Assembly: GCF_001870435.1 (NCBI RefSeq)
Contig: NZ_MDDR01000039.1
Span: forward strand, 186,001 to 250,000
DNA length: 64,000 nt
DNA from: Pseudomonas costantinii
GTDB lineage: Bacteria > Pseudomonadota > Gammaproteobacteria > Pseudomonadales > Pseudomonadaceae
Reading direction: 5' to 3'
Below the pieces are notes generated by a model. It did not search any database. It was not told the DNA's origin and saw nothing but the letters and a program-made list of their open reading frames with translations. The position numbers were made by a program, and so were the translations under genes. Shown here one piece after another: positions 31,933-41,213 of this stretch (positions are counted from its first letter, which is position 1; the number at the start of each line of letters is the position of its first letter).

Positions 31933-33753
31933 TCAACGCACTTGTTGCAGGTGCCCGTAAAGTTTGGCGTACAGCCCACCCTCGGCAATCAACTGCTGAT
32001 GGTCGCCATCCTCAGCGATATGCCCACCATCAAACACTAGCACTCGGTCAGCCTGTTTCACCGCTGAAAGCCGGTGGGCGATGATCAGTGTAGTACGGCC
32101 ACTGAGAAATCGCGCCAGCGCCTGGTGCAAGTTGTACTCGGTGGCGGCGTCCAACGCGGAGGTGGCCTCGTCCAGAATCACCACTTTCGGCTCGGCCAAC
32201 ACCATCCGGGCAATGGCCAGGCGTTGTCGCTGCCCACCGGAAAAACGTACGCCGGAACGCCCCACCACACTGTCCAAACCCAAAGGTAGAGCCTTGACGG
32301 TAGCATCCAACTGGGCGATTTCCAGCGCCTGCCAGCAGGCCTGGTCCGTGCGTGTACGACCCATGGTCAAGTTAGCGCGCACCGTATCGTTGAACAACGC
32401 CGGATGTTGCAGTACCACGGCGACGTTCTCGCGAATGGTCTCCAGGCCGATTTCCTGCTGGGTCGCACCACCGAAGCGAATGCTGCCGGCCTGCGGCGTA
32501 TAGAGCCCCAACAGCAGTTGCACCAAGGTGCTTTTACCGCCGCCGCTGGCGCCAACAATCGCCACCTTCTCACCCGGTGCAATGGTCAGGTTCAACTGAT
32601 CGAGCACCCAGTCTTCACCGTAGCCGAAATTGAGGCCGCGCACCTCGATGCCGACGGTTTCACGCCCGGCAAACGGATCTTCGCCCCCGGCATATTGTGG
32701 TTCGTCGGCACGTGCCAACAGCTCGTTGATACGCGTCAGCGCGCCGCCCGCCGCGTAGTAGGCATACTGCAGGTTCAGCAGTTGTTCCACCGGACCGATC
32801 ATGAACCACAGGTAGCTGAACACCGCGAGCATCTGGCCGATGGACAGGTCGGAAAACAAGACGGTGAGCATCGCCGCAGCACGGAAGATGTCGATGCCGA
32901 ATTGAAACAGCAAGCCACTGGCGCGGCTGGAGGCGTCGGTTTTCCATTGGGAGTGAATAGCGTAGTCACGCACTTCCTGGGCGCGCAGGCCAAGGCGCCC
33001 AAGGAAAAAGCCCTGGCGATTGCCTGCGCGCACTTCCTGGATGGCGTCGAGGGTCTCGGTCAGCGCTTGGGTAAAACGCGAAGTGCTGTCGTTTTCCAGT
33101 TTCTTCAAGTGTTTGACGCGCTTGCCCAACTGCACCGTGGCATAGATCACCAGCGGGTTGAACAGCAGGATCAGCAACGCCAATTGCCAATGCATCCACA
33201 CCAGAATCGCCGAGGTGCCGACCAGGGTCAGCATGGCCACCAGGAAGCGGCTGAGGGTTTCGCCGACGAATTTGTCCAGCGTATCCAGGTCGGTAACCAG
33301 ATGCGTGGTCACGGTACCGCTGCCCAGGCTTTCGTATTCTCCGAGGGAAATGCGCTTGAGCCGTTCGATCAGCCGCACTCGGATGCGGTAGACAATGTCC
33401 TTGGCCAGCCGCGCAAACAAACGAGCCTGCACCACGTTGAACACCAGCGCACCGCAGCGCAGGGCCAGGGTTACCAGCAGCATCAAGCCGATATAACCGG
33501 CCGCCTTCTGCCAGCCCAGGGGCAGCGCGTGGTTCATCACCTTGAGCGCGGCATCGCCGTGGCCCAGCAGCACTTCATCTACCAGCAAGGGCAACAGCAG
33601 AGGAATAGGCACGCTGCACAGGGTCGCCAGCACGGCGACGCCATTGGCTATCCACAAGGATTTTTTGTGACGCAGGGCCAGGCGGCGAATTTCTGCCCAG
33701 GTCAGTCGGTCAGTGCGCTTGGGCTGCTCGGTGATGTCAGGCTGGTCATGCAC
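31933..33753 (-). CDS. ABC exporter, fused permease and ATPase (type IV/B-family half-transporter)
   Basis: This 606-residue half-transporter has six membrane helices in residues 30-310 and an ATPase domain from about 365. The ATPase has Walker A GASGGGKST, Q-loop VVLQHPALF, signature FSGGQRQRLAIAR, Walker B VVILDEATSALD and H-loop IAHRL. It should export a lipid, peptide or drug as a homodimer. The start overlaps the DsbA-like gene by 8 bases, and the rbdA-like gene begins 71 bases downstream on the same strand. The substrate cannot be told. Confidence 0.9.
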   Translation of the reverse strand: MHDQPDITEQPKRTDRLTWAEIRRLALRHKKSLWIANGVAVLATLCSVPIPLLLPLLVDEVLLGHGDAALKVMNHALPLGWQKAAGYIGLMLLVTLALRCGALVFNVVQARLFARLAKDIVYRIRVRLIERLKRISLGEYESLGSGTVTTHLVTDLDTLDKFVGETLSRFLVAMLTLVGTSAILVWMHWQLALLILLFNPLVIYATVQLGKRVKHLKKLENDSTSRFTQALTETLDAIQEVRAGNRQGFFLGRLGLRAQEVRDYAIHSQWKTDASSRASGLLFQFGIDIFRAAAMLTVLFSDLSIGQMLAVFSYLWFMIGPVEQLLNLQYAYYAAGGALTRINELLARADEPQYAGGEDPFAGRETVGIEVRGLNFGYGEDWVLDQLNLTIAPGEKVAIVGASGGGKSTLVQLLLGLYTPQAGSIRFGGATQQEIGLETIRENVAVVLQHPALFNDTVRANLTMGRTRTDQACWQALEIAQLDATVKALPLGLDSVVGRSGVRFSGGQRQRLAIARMVLAEPKVVILDEATSALDAATEYNLHQALARFLSGRTTLIIAHRLSAVKQADRVLVFDGGHIAEDGDHQQLIAEGGLYAKLYGHLQQVR

Positions 33754-34381
33754 AGGTCGCTCGCTCCAACCAGCGGGCGAGCAATGGCGACAGCTCGGAC
33801 AGCGGCTGGTAGCCGTTGGTCAGCAAGGCCAACTGGCCATTACGCTCGGCCAGCAGGGTCGGAAACCCGGCGATGCCCAAATCCTGCACCCAGGTGAAAT
33901 CAGCGGCCGTCGCGGCATGCTGCTCGGCACGGTCAAAGGCGCCGGCAAACTCGATGCGTGGGATACCGGCCTGCTCGGCCAGCTCCACCAGCACACTGGC
34001 TAGGGTCACATCGCGCCCATCGACATAAAACGCACGCTGGATCAGCCCCAGCAGCTTCCAGGCGCAATCCGGTGCCAGGCTGCGGGCGGTGACGATGGCG
34101 CGACACGCAGGCTCTGTGTCATAGACAAAACCGTCGGGCAACGCACCTTCACGCTTGAAGGGCTGACCGGTGGCCTCGGTGACCGCCTGCCAGTGTTCAA
34201 GAATGTAGCGCCGGGTTGTCGGCTCCAGCGCCGCGCCACTGCCGGTGCGCAAACCGCCCACTACCAGATGCAGCTCCACGCCGGCCGCCTGGGCCTGCTC
34301 AACCAACGCCTCGGCCACCGGCGCAAAGCCCCAGCACCAGGAACACATCGGGTCCATTACATAGAGCAGGCGCGCGGACAT
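33746..34381 (-). CDS. DsbA family thioredoxin-fold protein (FrnE-like)
   Basis: This 211-residue protein has a CxxC site, C13-S-W-C16, directly in the first beta-alpha unit (LLYVMDPMCSWCWGFAPV), and the helical insertion typical of FrnE / 2-hydroxychromene-2-carboxylate isomerase-like DsbA relatives. Near the end, GIAGFPTLLAERNGQ carries the cis-proline. It lacks a signal peptide, so it acts in the cytoplasm, probably as a thiol oxidoreductase. It starts 3 bases after trhO and overlaps the ABC exporter, so the three form one transcript. Confidence 0.87.
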   Translation of the reverse strand: MSARLLYVMDPMCSWCWGFAPVAEALVEQAQAAGVELHLVVGGLRTGSGAALEPTTRRYILEHWQAVTEATGQPFKREGALPDGFVYDTEPACRAIVTARSLAPDCAWKLLGLIQRAFYVDGRDVTLASVLVELAEQAGIPRIEFAGAFDRAEQHAATAADFTWVQDLGIAGFPTLLAERNGQLALLTNGYQPLSELSPLLARWLERATCA

Positions 34382-34384
34382 GGG

Positions 34385-35326
34385 TCAGGCCTCGGAAGGT
34401 GATTGCTTATAGTTGAAGCCAATCGGGTGCGGCATATTACGGGCCTTGGCCAGCTCAATCTGCTTTTGCCGGTCAATCGCGCTGCGACGGGTCTTCTCCG
34501 GCAGCTTATCCCAGCAATGAGGGCAACTGATGCCCGCCACATAGTGCTCGGACGCGCGGTCTTCGATGCTCACCGGAGTGCGGCAGGCATGACATTGATC
34601 GTAGTCGCCTTCGCTCAAGTCGTGGCGCACGGTCACGCGGTTGTCGAACACAAAGCAGTCGCCCTGCCATTTGGTTTCTTCCTGCGGCACCTCTTCGAGG
34701 TACTTCAGGATGCCACCCTTAAGATGATAGACCTCATCGAAGCCCTCGCTGAGCATGTAGCTCGAGGCTTTTTCACAACGAATGCCGCCCGTACAGAACA
34801 TGGCGACCTTCTTGTGCTTGGCCGGGTCGAAGTTGGCTTTGATGTAGTCGGGAAATTCGCGAAAACTGGTGGTTTTCGGGTCGATCGCGCCTTCAAAGGT
34901 GCCGATCGACACTTCGTAGTCGTTACGGGTGTCAATCAACAGCACTTCCGGATCGCTGATCAGCGCGTTCCAGTCTTGCGGGTTGACGTAGGTGCCGACT
35001 TTTTTGTTCGGGTCGACGCCTTCGACGCCCAGGGTCACGATCTCTTTCTTGAGCTTGACCTTGGTGCGGTAGAACGGCTGGTCGTCGCAGTACGACTCTT
35101 TGTGGTCGATGTCGACCATGCGTGGGTCGTTCTTCAGCCAGGCCATCAGGCCATCAATGCCTTCGCGGCTACCGGAGACGGTGCCGTTGATGCCTTCTTC
35201 GGCGATCAGCAAGGTGCCTTTGATGCCGTTGTCGACCATCGCCTGCAGCAGTGGCTCGCGCAGAGCGACGTAATCTTCGAGGGTGACGAACTTATACAGT
35301 GCCGCCACGACAATCGGTTGAGTCAT
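34385..35326 (-). CDS. trhO: tRNA uridine(34) hydroxylase, rhodanese family (TrhO/YceA)
   Basis: This 313-residue protein has an N-terminal acylphosphatase-like domain (YKFVTLEDYVALREPLLQ and GTLLIAEEGINGTVSG), a rhodanese domain with the C178-TGGIR-C184 catalytic loop, and a cysteine-rich C-terminal segment (DQCHACRTPV...CPHCWDK). TrhO hydroxylates U34 of certain tRNAs in an oxygen-dependent way. It is of standard length. It leads the run to the DsbA-like gene and ABC exporter, and a terminator separates it from bolA. Confidence 0.93.
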   Translation of the reverse strand: MTQPIVVAALYKFVTLEDYVALREPLLQAMVDNGIKGTLLIAEEGINGTVSGSREGIDGLMAWLKNDPRMVDIDHKESYCDDQPFYRTKVKLKKEIVTLGVEGVDPNKKVGTYVNPQDWNALISDPEVLLIDTRNDYEVSIGTFEGAIDPKTTSFREFPDYIKANFDPAKHKKVAMFCTGGIRCEKASSYMLSEGFDEVYHLKGGILKYLEEVPQEETKWQGDCFVFDNRVTVRHDLSEGDYDQCHACRTPVSIEDRASEHYVAGISCPHCWDKLPEKTRRSAIDRQKQIELAKARNMPHPIGFNYKQSPSEA

Positions 35327-35373
35327 GGGTGTTACCTCCAGGTGGCTACCCTCGTAAAGGGTGAACCGGATGC

Positions 35374-35402
35374 AAAAAAAACGCGCCGACTAAGCGGCGC
35401 GT
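35374..35402 (-). terminator. Rho-independent terminator after bolA
   Basis: On the minus strand ACGCGCCG and CGGCGCGT form an 8-base-pair stem followed by a run of T, 40 bases past the bolA stop. It ends the DUF2059 / bolA transcript before trhO. Confidence 0.85.
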
Positions 35403-35444
35403 TGCGGATTCTAACAAATGCCCGGTGTCAGAGACACCCAATCA

Positions 35445-35741
35445 TCAGTCATGTCCGCCGGCGCAGGTCGGCGAGGCCGGGGCTGCGTCGATTTTCGCCC
35501 ATTCTTCAGGCGTGTAGGTATGCAGCGCCAGCGCATGAAACTCGCTCATCAGGTCACCCAACGTGGCGTAGACCGTCTGGTGGCGCTTGACGCGGTTAAG
35601 CCCCTCGAACTGCTGACTGACCAGCACGGCCTTGAAGTGGGTCTGTAACCCACGGCTGTGCATATGGCTTTCATCCAGCACGCTCAAATGTTGCGGGCCC
35701 AGGGCGGCGAGCGCCGTTTCGATACGCTGTTGCATGGTCAT
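35445..35741 (-). CDS. bolA: BolA family protein
   Basis: This 98-residue protein has the BolA class II KH-like fold: LDESHMHSRGLQTHFKAVLVSQQFEGLNRVKRHQTVYATLGDLM...HALALHTYTPEEW. The histidines near HSR and at HALALH are positions used with monothiol glutaredoxins to hold a 2Fe-2S cluster. BolA also acts as a stress-linked regulator of shape and biofilm. The gene follows the DUF2059 gene by 6 bases and is ended by an intrinsic terminator. Confidence 0.9.
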   Translation of the reverse strand: MTMQQRIETALAALGPQHLSVLDESHMHSRGLQTHFKAVLVSQQFEGLNRVKRHQTVYATLGDLMSEFHALALHTYTPEEWAKIDAAPASPTCAGGHD

Positions 35742-35747
35742 TCCTGC

Positions 35748-36266
35748 TTACTTCTTCTTGGCCGGTGCGGCGGCTTTTGGCGTCAGCTCGTTGGTCATGT
35801 CTTCCAACAGCTTGTTCACCACCGGCACAGCACTTTCCAGCTTGGCTTGGGTCATCTGGGCCGATTGCTGGGTCAGCTGCGGCATTTTCTCCAGGACTTT
35901 CTTGCCCAGTGGCGACTGGTAGAACGCAACCAGGTCCTTGAGCTCGGATTCGCTGAAGTTGCTGGTGTAGAGCTTGACCATATCCGGTTTCAGCTTTGGC
36001 CAGCCGATAGCCTGGTCCAGGGCGGCGTTGGCTTTGGCCTGGTAGCTGTCCAATACGGACTGCTTGGCGGCAGGCGCCTTGGTCTGTTCGAAACGCTGGG
36101 CGAACATTTGTTGCACTTGCATGTACACCGGGGTACCCAGCTTGTCAGCGTGGGCCAGGGTAAGGAAGGCTTCGGCACTGGCGTTATGGCTGGCGGTATC
36201 GGCAAACACTTGGCCGCTGGCGCAAACCAGAGCAACCGCGGTACAGATGGCACGAAGACGAGTCAT
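35748..36266 (-). CDS. DUF2059 periplasmic protein
   Basis: This 172-residue protein has a signal peptide (MTRLRAICTAVALVCASGQVFA) and a helical DUF2059 domain (WPKLKPDMVKLYTSNFSESELKDLVAFYQSPLGKKVLEKMPQL), followed by a lysine/alanine/proline-rich end (KAAAPAKKK). Family members are periplasmic and of unknown function. It precedes bolA by 6 bases and shares its transcript. The gene is divergent from fumC. Confidence 0.85.
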   Translation of the reverse strand: MTRLRAICTAVALVCASGQVFADTASHNASAEAFLTLAHADKLGTPVYMQVQQMFAQRFEQTKAPAAKQSVLDSYQAKANAALDQAIGWPKLKPDMVKLYTSNFSESELKDLVAFYQSPLGKKVLEKMPQLTQQSAQMTQAKLESAVPVVNKLLEDMTNELTPKAAAPAKKK

Positions 36267-36458
36267 CGAGTTTCCTTTCTAGCAGGCGAGGTAAGACCCC
36301 AAGGGCGACCATTCTGCGCCTAAAAAACCTCGCGGCTCAACCCCAGGCCTTGTCGGGCCTGGATTTGCAGGCAATGAATCCGATGAAACGTGTTTTATGG
36401 AACCCGCCTGGTCGATCACGGCCTAAACTGCGCAAACGAACCTGAAGGAGTGTGCCCG

Positions 36459-37847
36459 ATGAGCCGTATCGAAACCGACAGCCTGGGGGAAGTAAACGTC
36501 CCGGATGACGCTTACTGGGGCGCGCAGACCCAACGTTCGCTGGTGAATTTTGCTATCGGTGAACAGCGTATGCCTCTGGCGGTACTGCACGCCCTGGCCT
36601 TGATCAAGAAGGCCGCCGCCCGGGTCAACAACCGCAACGGTGACCTGCCCGCCGACATCGCGCGCCTGATCGAACAGGCCGCCGATGAAGTACTCGCAGG
36701 CACCCATGACGACCAGTTCCCGCTGGTGGTCTGGCAGACCGGCAGCGGCACCCAAAGCAATATGAACGCCAATGAAGTGATCGCCGGCCGTGCCAACGAG
36801 CTGTCGGGCAAGCCCCGTGGCGGCAAGAGCCCGGTGCACCCCAACGATCATGTGAACCGCTCCCAGAGTTCCAATGACTGCTTCCCCACGGCGATGAGCA
36901 TCGCGGCCGTGCAGGCAATCAACAAGCAACTGCTGCCTGCAATTACCCACCTGTCCGGTGGCTTGGCGGAGTTGTCGGCGCGGCATATGAAACTGGTGAA
37001 GACCGGCCGCACCCACATGATGGACGCCACGCCGATCACCTTCGGCCAGGAGCTGTCGGCGTTTATCGCCCAGTTGGATTACGCCGAGCGTGCGGTTCGC
37101 AGCGCCCTGCCCGCCGTATGCGAACTGGCCCAGGGCGGCACCGCTGTCGGCACCGGGCTCAATTCGCCGCATGGTTTTGGCGAGGCGATTGCCTCCGAGT
37201 TGGCCGCATTGTCGGGCTTGCCGTTCGTGACCGCGCCAAACAAGTTCGCCGCCCTCTCCGGCCATGAGCCGCTGGTGACCCTGCACGGCGCGCTGAAAAC
37301 CCTGGCCGTGGCCTTGATGAAAATCGCCAACGACCTGCGCCTGCTGGGTTCCGGCCCGCGCGCCGGGTTGGCCGAGGTCAAGTTGCCGGCCAACGAACCG
37401 GGCAGCTCAATCATGCCGGGCAAGGTCAACCCCACGCAGTGCGAAGCGCTGTCGATGCTGGCCTGCCAGGTATTGGGCAATGACGTGACCATCGGCATTG
37501 CCGCCAGCCAAGGGCACTTGCAGTTGAACGTGTACAAGCCGGTGATCATCCACAACCTGCTGGAATCGATCCGTTTGCTGGCCGACGGCTGCAATAACTT
37601 CCAGGAGCACTGTGTTGCAGGCCTTGAGCCGGATGCCGAACAAATGGCCGAACACCTGGAGCGCGGGCTGATGCTGGTGACGGCGCTCAACCCGCATATC
37701 GGCTACGACAAGTCGGCACAGATCGCCAAGAAAGCCTATGCCGAAGGCCTGACATTACGCCAGGCAGCGCTGGACCTGGGCTTTCTCACCGATGCTGAGT
37801 TCGATCAGTGGGTACGCCCGGAAAACATGCTCGAAGCCGGACACTAA
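36459..37847 (+). CDS. fumC: Fumarate hydratase class II
   Basis: This 462-residue iron-independent fumarase interconverts fumarate and malate in the TCA cycle. The fumarase/aspartase signature GSSIMPGKVNPTQCEA is present, as are SQSSNDCFPTAMSIAA and GRTHMMDATPITFGQELSA with the catalytic histidine. GAAGGAG precedes the ATG at 36459, while an upstream extension of the frame lacks family similarity. Length matches E. coli FumC (467). Its stop overlaps that of the convergent EamA gene by 3 bases. A second fumC elsewhere is common in Pseudomonas. Confidence 0.95.
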   Translation: MSRIETDSLGEVNVPDDAYWGAQTQRSLVNFAIGEQRMPLAVLHALALIKKAAARVNNRNGDLPADIARLIEQAADEVLAGTHDDQFPLVVWQTGSGTQSNMNANEVIAGRANELSGKPRGGKSPVHPNDHVNRSQSSNDCFPTAMSIAAVQAINKQLLPAITHLSGGLAELSARHMKLVKTGRTHMMDATPITFGQELSAFIAQLDYAERAVRSALPAVCELAQGGTAVGTGLNSPHGFGEAIASELAALSGLPFVTAPNKFAALSGHEPLVTLHGALKTLAVALMKIANDLRLLGSGPRAGLAEVKLPANEPGSSIMPGKVNPTQCEALSMLACQVLGNDVTIGIAASQGHLQLNVYKPVIIHNLLESIRLLADGCNNFQEHCVAGLEPDAEQMAEHLERGLMLVTALNPHIGYDKSAQIAKKAYAEGLTLRQAALDLGFLTDAEFDQWVRPENMLEAGH

Positions 37848-38800
37848 GAGGCCAAGCGTAACCGCCGGGCCTTGAGCCCGGCGAGCAACGACGGCGCCAA
37901 CGCCACGGTCGCCGAGCCGAGCACCACCACCAACGCCCCGGCATAACCCAGGGCGTTGATCTCTTCGGCCTGTACATACTCCGGCCATAGCCACGCCGCC
38001 AACGCCACTGCCACAAACGTCACCAAAGGCGTCAGTGCCAAGGTTGCGCTCACCCGCGAGGCCTCCCAATGGGCCAACGCTTCGGCAAACGCGCCGTAAG
38101 CCACCAGCGTGTTCATGCAGCACGCCAGTAACAACCAGCCCTGCAGCGGGCTCAGGTCCAGCGCTTCCAGTGGATGTGCCCACGGCGTGATCAGTAAGGC
38201 GCACGACAGATAGATCACCATCATGACTTGCAGTGAGTTCCACACCGTCAGTAATTGCTTCTGGCCCAGGGCGTAAAACACCCAGACCGTAGTGGCGAGC
38301 AGAATGGTCAGCACGCCGGCGGTGTAGGTGCCCAGAGAGGTCAACAGTTCTATCAGGCGTTGGTTGAAGAACAACCCGAAGCCGATGATCAGCACCATCA
38401 GCCCCAACACCTGCCCCAGGCTGAAACGCTCCTTGAACACGAATACGCTGGCGACCATCAGAAAGATCGGCCCCATTTGCACCACCAACTGGGCAGTGCC
38501 TGGGCTGAGCATTTTCAGGCCGATCAGGTACAACACGTAGTTGCCCACCAAGCCACACACGGCCATCGCTACCAGCCAGCCGCCCTTGGGGCCGAGCACC
38601 TTGCGACTGGGCAAGCGTTTGGTGAATGCGAGGTACACGAACAGGCAGCCACCGGCCACCGTCAGGCGAAACCAGGTGACGGTGATCGGGTCCATCACCT
38701 GCAATACCTGTTTGAGTTTGATGGGCAAAATGCCCCAGAGCAGCGCGGTCAGCAGGGTCAAGCCAAAGCCGTAGACCCAACGACCGGAAGAGATGTGCAT
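37844..38800 (-). CDS. EamA/DMT family transporter
   Basis: This 318-residue protein has ten predicted helices arranged as two EamA repeats (GFGLTLLTALLWGILPIKLKQVLQVMDPITVTWFRL, then GVLTILLATTVWVFYALGQK), the drug/metabolite transporter layout. I start at the ATG at 38798-38800. Longer forms reach 38890 but add a polar head before helix 1, and no start has a strong ribosome site. The substrate is unknown, and many relatives export amino acids or metabolites. Confidence 0.85.
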   Translation of the reverse strand: MHISSGRWVYGFGLTLLTALLWGILPIKLKQVLQVMDPITVTWFRLTVAGGCLFVYLAFTKRLPSRKVLGPKGGWLVAMAVCGLVGNYVLYLIGLKMLSPGTAQLVVQMGPIFLMVASVFVFKERFSLGQVLGLMVLIIGFGLFFNQRLIELLTSLGTYTAGVLTILLATTVWVFYALGQKQLLTVWNSLQVMMVIYLSCALLITPWAHPLEALDLSPLQGWLLLACCMNTLVAYGAFAEALAHWEASRVSATLALTPLVTFVAVALAAWLWPEYVQAEEINALGYAGALVVVLGSATVALAPSLLAGLKARRLRLAS

Positions 38801-38891
38801 GAGTGCCCCAAGCCAGAGGAAGTGGAGCGGCATTCTAGGGTGACCCGGGGGGGCTTTGGCGAGGATTTTATCTGACACACCGCAAATCAAA

Positions 38892-38912
38892 GATGGGAGC
38901 TGGCTTGTCTGC
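38892..38912 (+). repeat. REP-like half site
   Basis: GATGGGAGCTGGCTTGTCTGC resembles a decayed single copy of the Pseudomonas REP core (GGAGC-GGCTTGCTCGC). It lies just upstream of the EamA gene and before the large palindrome. Confidence 0.5.
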
Positions 38913-39020
38913 TATGGCGGTGTATCAGCCGACATATTTTTGGCTGAAACAGTCCTAATTGTAGAATAGGTATCTACACCTCTTTTTATGGCTTGGGCTT
39001 TGTGGTGGTCGCTGGTTTAC

Positions 39021-39357
39021 TGAGTACATATCCGTTGTTTGGGTAACGGCGGCTTATGGTTTCGCCCTTACGGCGACTCACTTTGGAAAAGCCCCAAAGT
39101 AAGCAAAGGGCTCTTGCCCCACCACTCGGCACCTCGCCTAGGCTCGGTGTGCCCGCACTCCGGCACGGCTGCGCGGGTCGCCGCGATGGGCCATCCCTGG
39201 CCCAGCGCGGCTAAACCGGCATCCTTGCCGGTTTACCCGCTCCACCGTGCCTACTTGCGGCCATCGTGGTTTTACGGGGCGCCTAAGATCAAGATCAAAA
39301 AGATCAAAAGCAGAGCACGGCGGCCTGAAAGCCGACCTGAGTGGTGTAGATCAAAAG
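39021..39357 (+). repeat. Left arm of a large inverted repeat
   Basis: This stretch of about 340 bases reappears in inverted form at 39497-39863. Shared blocks include GTAACGGC-GCTTATGGTTTCGC, the long tract GACTCACTTTGGAAAAGCC, CAAAGTAAGCAAAGGGCTC, CACTCGGCACCTCGC and GCACGGCGGCCTGAAAGCCG. It opens with TGAGTACATATCCGTT, a terminus also found at 45666-45716. It has no coding capacity I trust. It is probably one of the intergenic repeat families known in P. fluorescens. Confidence 0.8.
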
Positions 39358-39368
39358 CGGTAAAACAT

Positions 39369-39456
39369 GTAGGAGCAGGCTTGCTTGCGAATGCGGTGTA
39401 CCAGTCGCCAAATGTATCAACTGACACGCCCTCTTCACGAGCAAGCCCGCTTCCAC
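39369..39456. repeat. REP pair (REPIN) in the loop of the large inverted repeat
   Basis: A REP core GTAGGAGCAGGCTTGCTTGC at 39369 and its inverted partner (TTCACGAGCAAGCCCGCTTC) at 39434-39456 lie head to head about 42 bases apart. This is the standard REPIN arrangement mobilised by RAYT transposases. It sits exactly inside the loop of the larger palindrome. Confidence 0.8.
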
Positions 39457-39496
39457 ATTTTTAATATCCATACATCAGGGAGACTGCAATCTGCCC

Positions 39497-39863
39497 TGCT
39501 TCTGATCTGGCTTTTGCTCCACACCTCTCAGGTCGGCTTTCAGGCCGCCGTGCTTTGCTTTTGATCTGCTTGTGATCTTGATCTCAGGCGCCCCATTAAC
39601 CACGCTGGCCGCACGCAGGCTTGAATCCGTGGGTAACCCGGCAGGACGCCGGGTTAGCCGCGCTGGGCCAAGGATGGCCCATCGCGGCGGCCCACGGATT
39701 CAAGCCTGCGTGCGGGCACACCGAGCCACAGCGAGGTGCCGAGTGGTGGGGCAAGAGCCCTTTGCTTACTTTGGGCTGGGCCGGCATTCCGGCTTTTCCA
39801 AAGTGAGTCGCTGTAAGAGCGAAACCATAGGCTGCCGTTACCTAAATAACGGATATGCACTCA
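39497..39863 (-). repeat. Right arm of the large inverted repeat
   Basis: This is the reverse complement of the left arm with scattered substitutions. It has its own extra inner palindrome, in which CGCACGCAGGCTTGAATCCG at 39611-39630 is repeated inverted at 39694-39713. It ends in AACGGATATGCACTCA, the inverse of the left terminus. The extra inner arms are absent from the left copy, so the two copies have diverged by insertion or loss. Confidence 0.8.
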
Positions 39864-39937
39864 CATCTACCTAAAGAAAACGGCCAAATCCGCCACACAG
39901 ACAAGCCCCCACATTGATTCGGTTTCGCCAATGAAAT

Positions 39938-41122
39938 CTAACGTACCGCCTCAAATAAGCCAGTGGCGCCCATACCACCTCCGACACACATGGTGACGAT
40001 GCCATAACGCAGGTTCCGTCGTTGCAGCTCACGCACCAAATGCCCCACCTGCCGCGAACCGGTCATGCCGAACGGATGACCGATGGAGATCGAGCCACCG
40101 TTGACGTTGTACTTGGCATTGTCGATTTCCAAACGATTACGCGCGTACAAGCACTGGGAGGCGAACGCTTCGTTGAGCTCCCACAGGTCGATATCCGCCA
40201 CCTGCAAACCCTTGGCCTTGAGCAGCTTGGGCACGGAGAACACCGGGCCGATGCCCATCTCGTCAGGCTCGCAACCGGCCACGGTAAAACCGCGAAAAAA
40301 CGCCTTCGGCTTGAGCCCAAGCTCAAGGGCTTTTTCCAGGCTCATCACCAGGGTCATCGAGGCACCATCGGAGAGCTGCGAAGAGTTACCCGCCGTCACC
40401 GAACCGTCTTCGGCAAAGACTGGCTTCAAGCCTTGCAGACTGGCCAGCGTAGTGTCGGGGCGATTGCAGTCATCGCGATCAACCACACCCTCCAGTACCT
40501 GCACCGCGCCGGTGTGCTTGTCCTCAACCTTATACTTGACTGACATCGGCACAATTTCATCGTCAAACAAACCATCGGCCTGGGCCTGGGCGGTACGCTG
40601 CTGGCTTTGCAGGGCGTACAGGTCCTGGTCTTCGCGACTCACGTTATAGCGACGTGCAACGATTTCAGCGGTCTGGCCCATCGGAAAATAGATGCCAGGT
40701 ACCTGCTCTTTCAGCAGCGGGTTGATCAGGTTGTCGGTGTTGACGCTTTTCATGGTCAGGCTAATGGACTCGACACCACCGGCGACGATGATATCGCTGC
40801 AGCCCGAGGCGATCTGGTTGGCTGCAATCGCGATCGCCTGCAAGCCCGAGGAGCAAAAGCGGTTGAGGGTCATGCCCGCCGTGCCGGTGCCCAGCTGCGA
40901 GAGCACCGCCACATTGCGCCCGATGTTGTAGCCCTGGGCACCTTCGTTGGAACCGGCGCCGACGATGCAATCTTCCACCGTCGCCGGGTCGATGCCGTTG
41001 CGGGCCAGCAGCGCGTTGACGCAATGGGCGGCCATGTCATCGGGGCGAGTCTGGTTGAACTTGCCGCGAAAGGATTTGGCCAGGCCGGTTCGCACGCTGT
41101 CGACGATCACTACTTCACGCAT
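39938..41122 (-). CDS. Acetyl-CoA C-acyltransferase (thiolase)
   Basis: This 394-residue thiolase has the nucleophile C90 in NRFCSSGLQAIA, the GHPFGMTGSR block with its active-site histidine, and the general-base cysteine in VTMCVGGGMGATG. Thiolases of this branch (FadA/FadI-like) cleave 3-ketoacyl-CoA in beta-oxidation. No FadB partner is adjacent, so its exact chain length or pathway is open. It stands alone between the large repeat and the polyphosphate enzyme. Confidence 0.9.
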   Translation of the reverse strand: MREVVIVDSVRTGLAKSFRGKFNQTRPDDMAAHCVNALLARNGIDPATVEDCIVGAGSNEGAQGYNIGRNVAVLSQLGTGTAGMTLNRFCSSGLQAIAIAANQIASGCSDIIVAGGVESISLTMKSVNTDNLINPLLKEQVPGIYFPMGQTAEIVARRYNVSREDQDLYALQSQQRTAQAQADGLFDDEIVPMSVKYKVEDKHTGAVQVLEGVVDRDDCNRPDTTLASLQGLKPVFAEDGSVTAGNSSQLSDGASMTLVMSLEKALELGLKPKAFFRGFTVAGCEPDEMGIGPVFSVPKLLKAKGLQVADIDLWELNEAFASQCLYARNRLEIDNAKYNVNGGSISIGHPFGMTGSRQVGHLVRELQRRNLRYGIVTMCVGGGMGATGLFEAVR

Positions 41123-41213
41123 GGGCTACCTCGATCTTGTCGTTGTTGGGAGATAAACCGAGGATAGATCCAGGCCCTCCCAATCGCGACGATCATTCAC
41201 CCCATAGATAGGC

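Noticed and set aside
32404..33897. Antisense open frame of 497 codons opposite the ABC exporter
   Set aside because: The minus-strand gene has complete ABC motifs and the antisense product matches nothing.
39611..39713. Possible CRISPR-like or attachment-site repeat
   Set aside because: The repeated 20-mer is inverted, occurs only twice and belongs to the palindromic element. No spacer array is present.
39039..39874. Several 60-140-codon frames in the large repeat
   Set aside because: They lie in an inverted repeat with REP elements and change frame between copies, so none is a gene.
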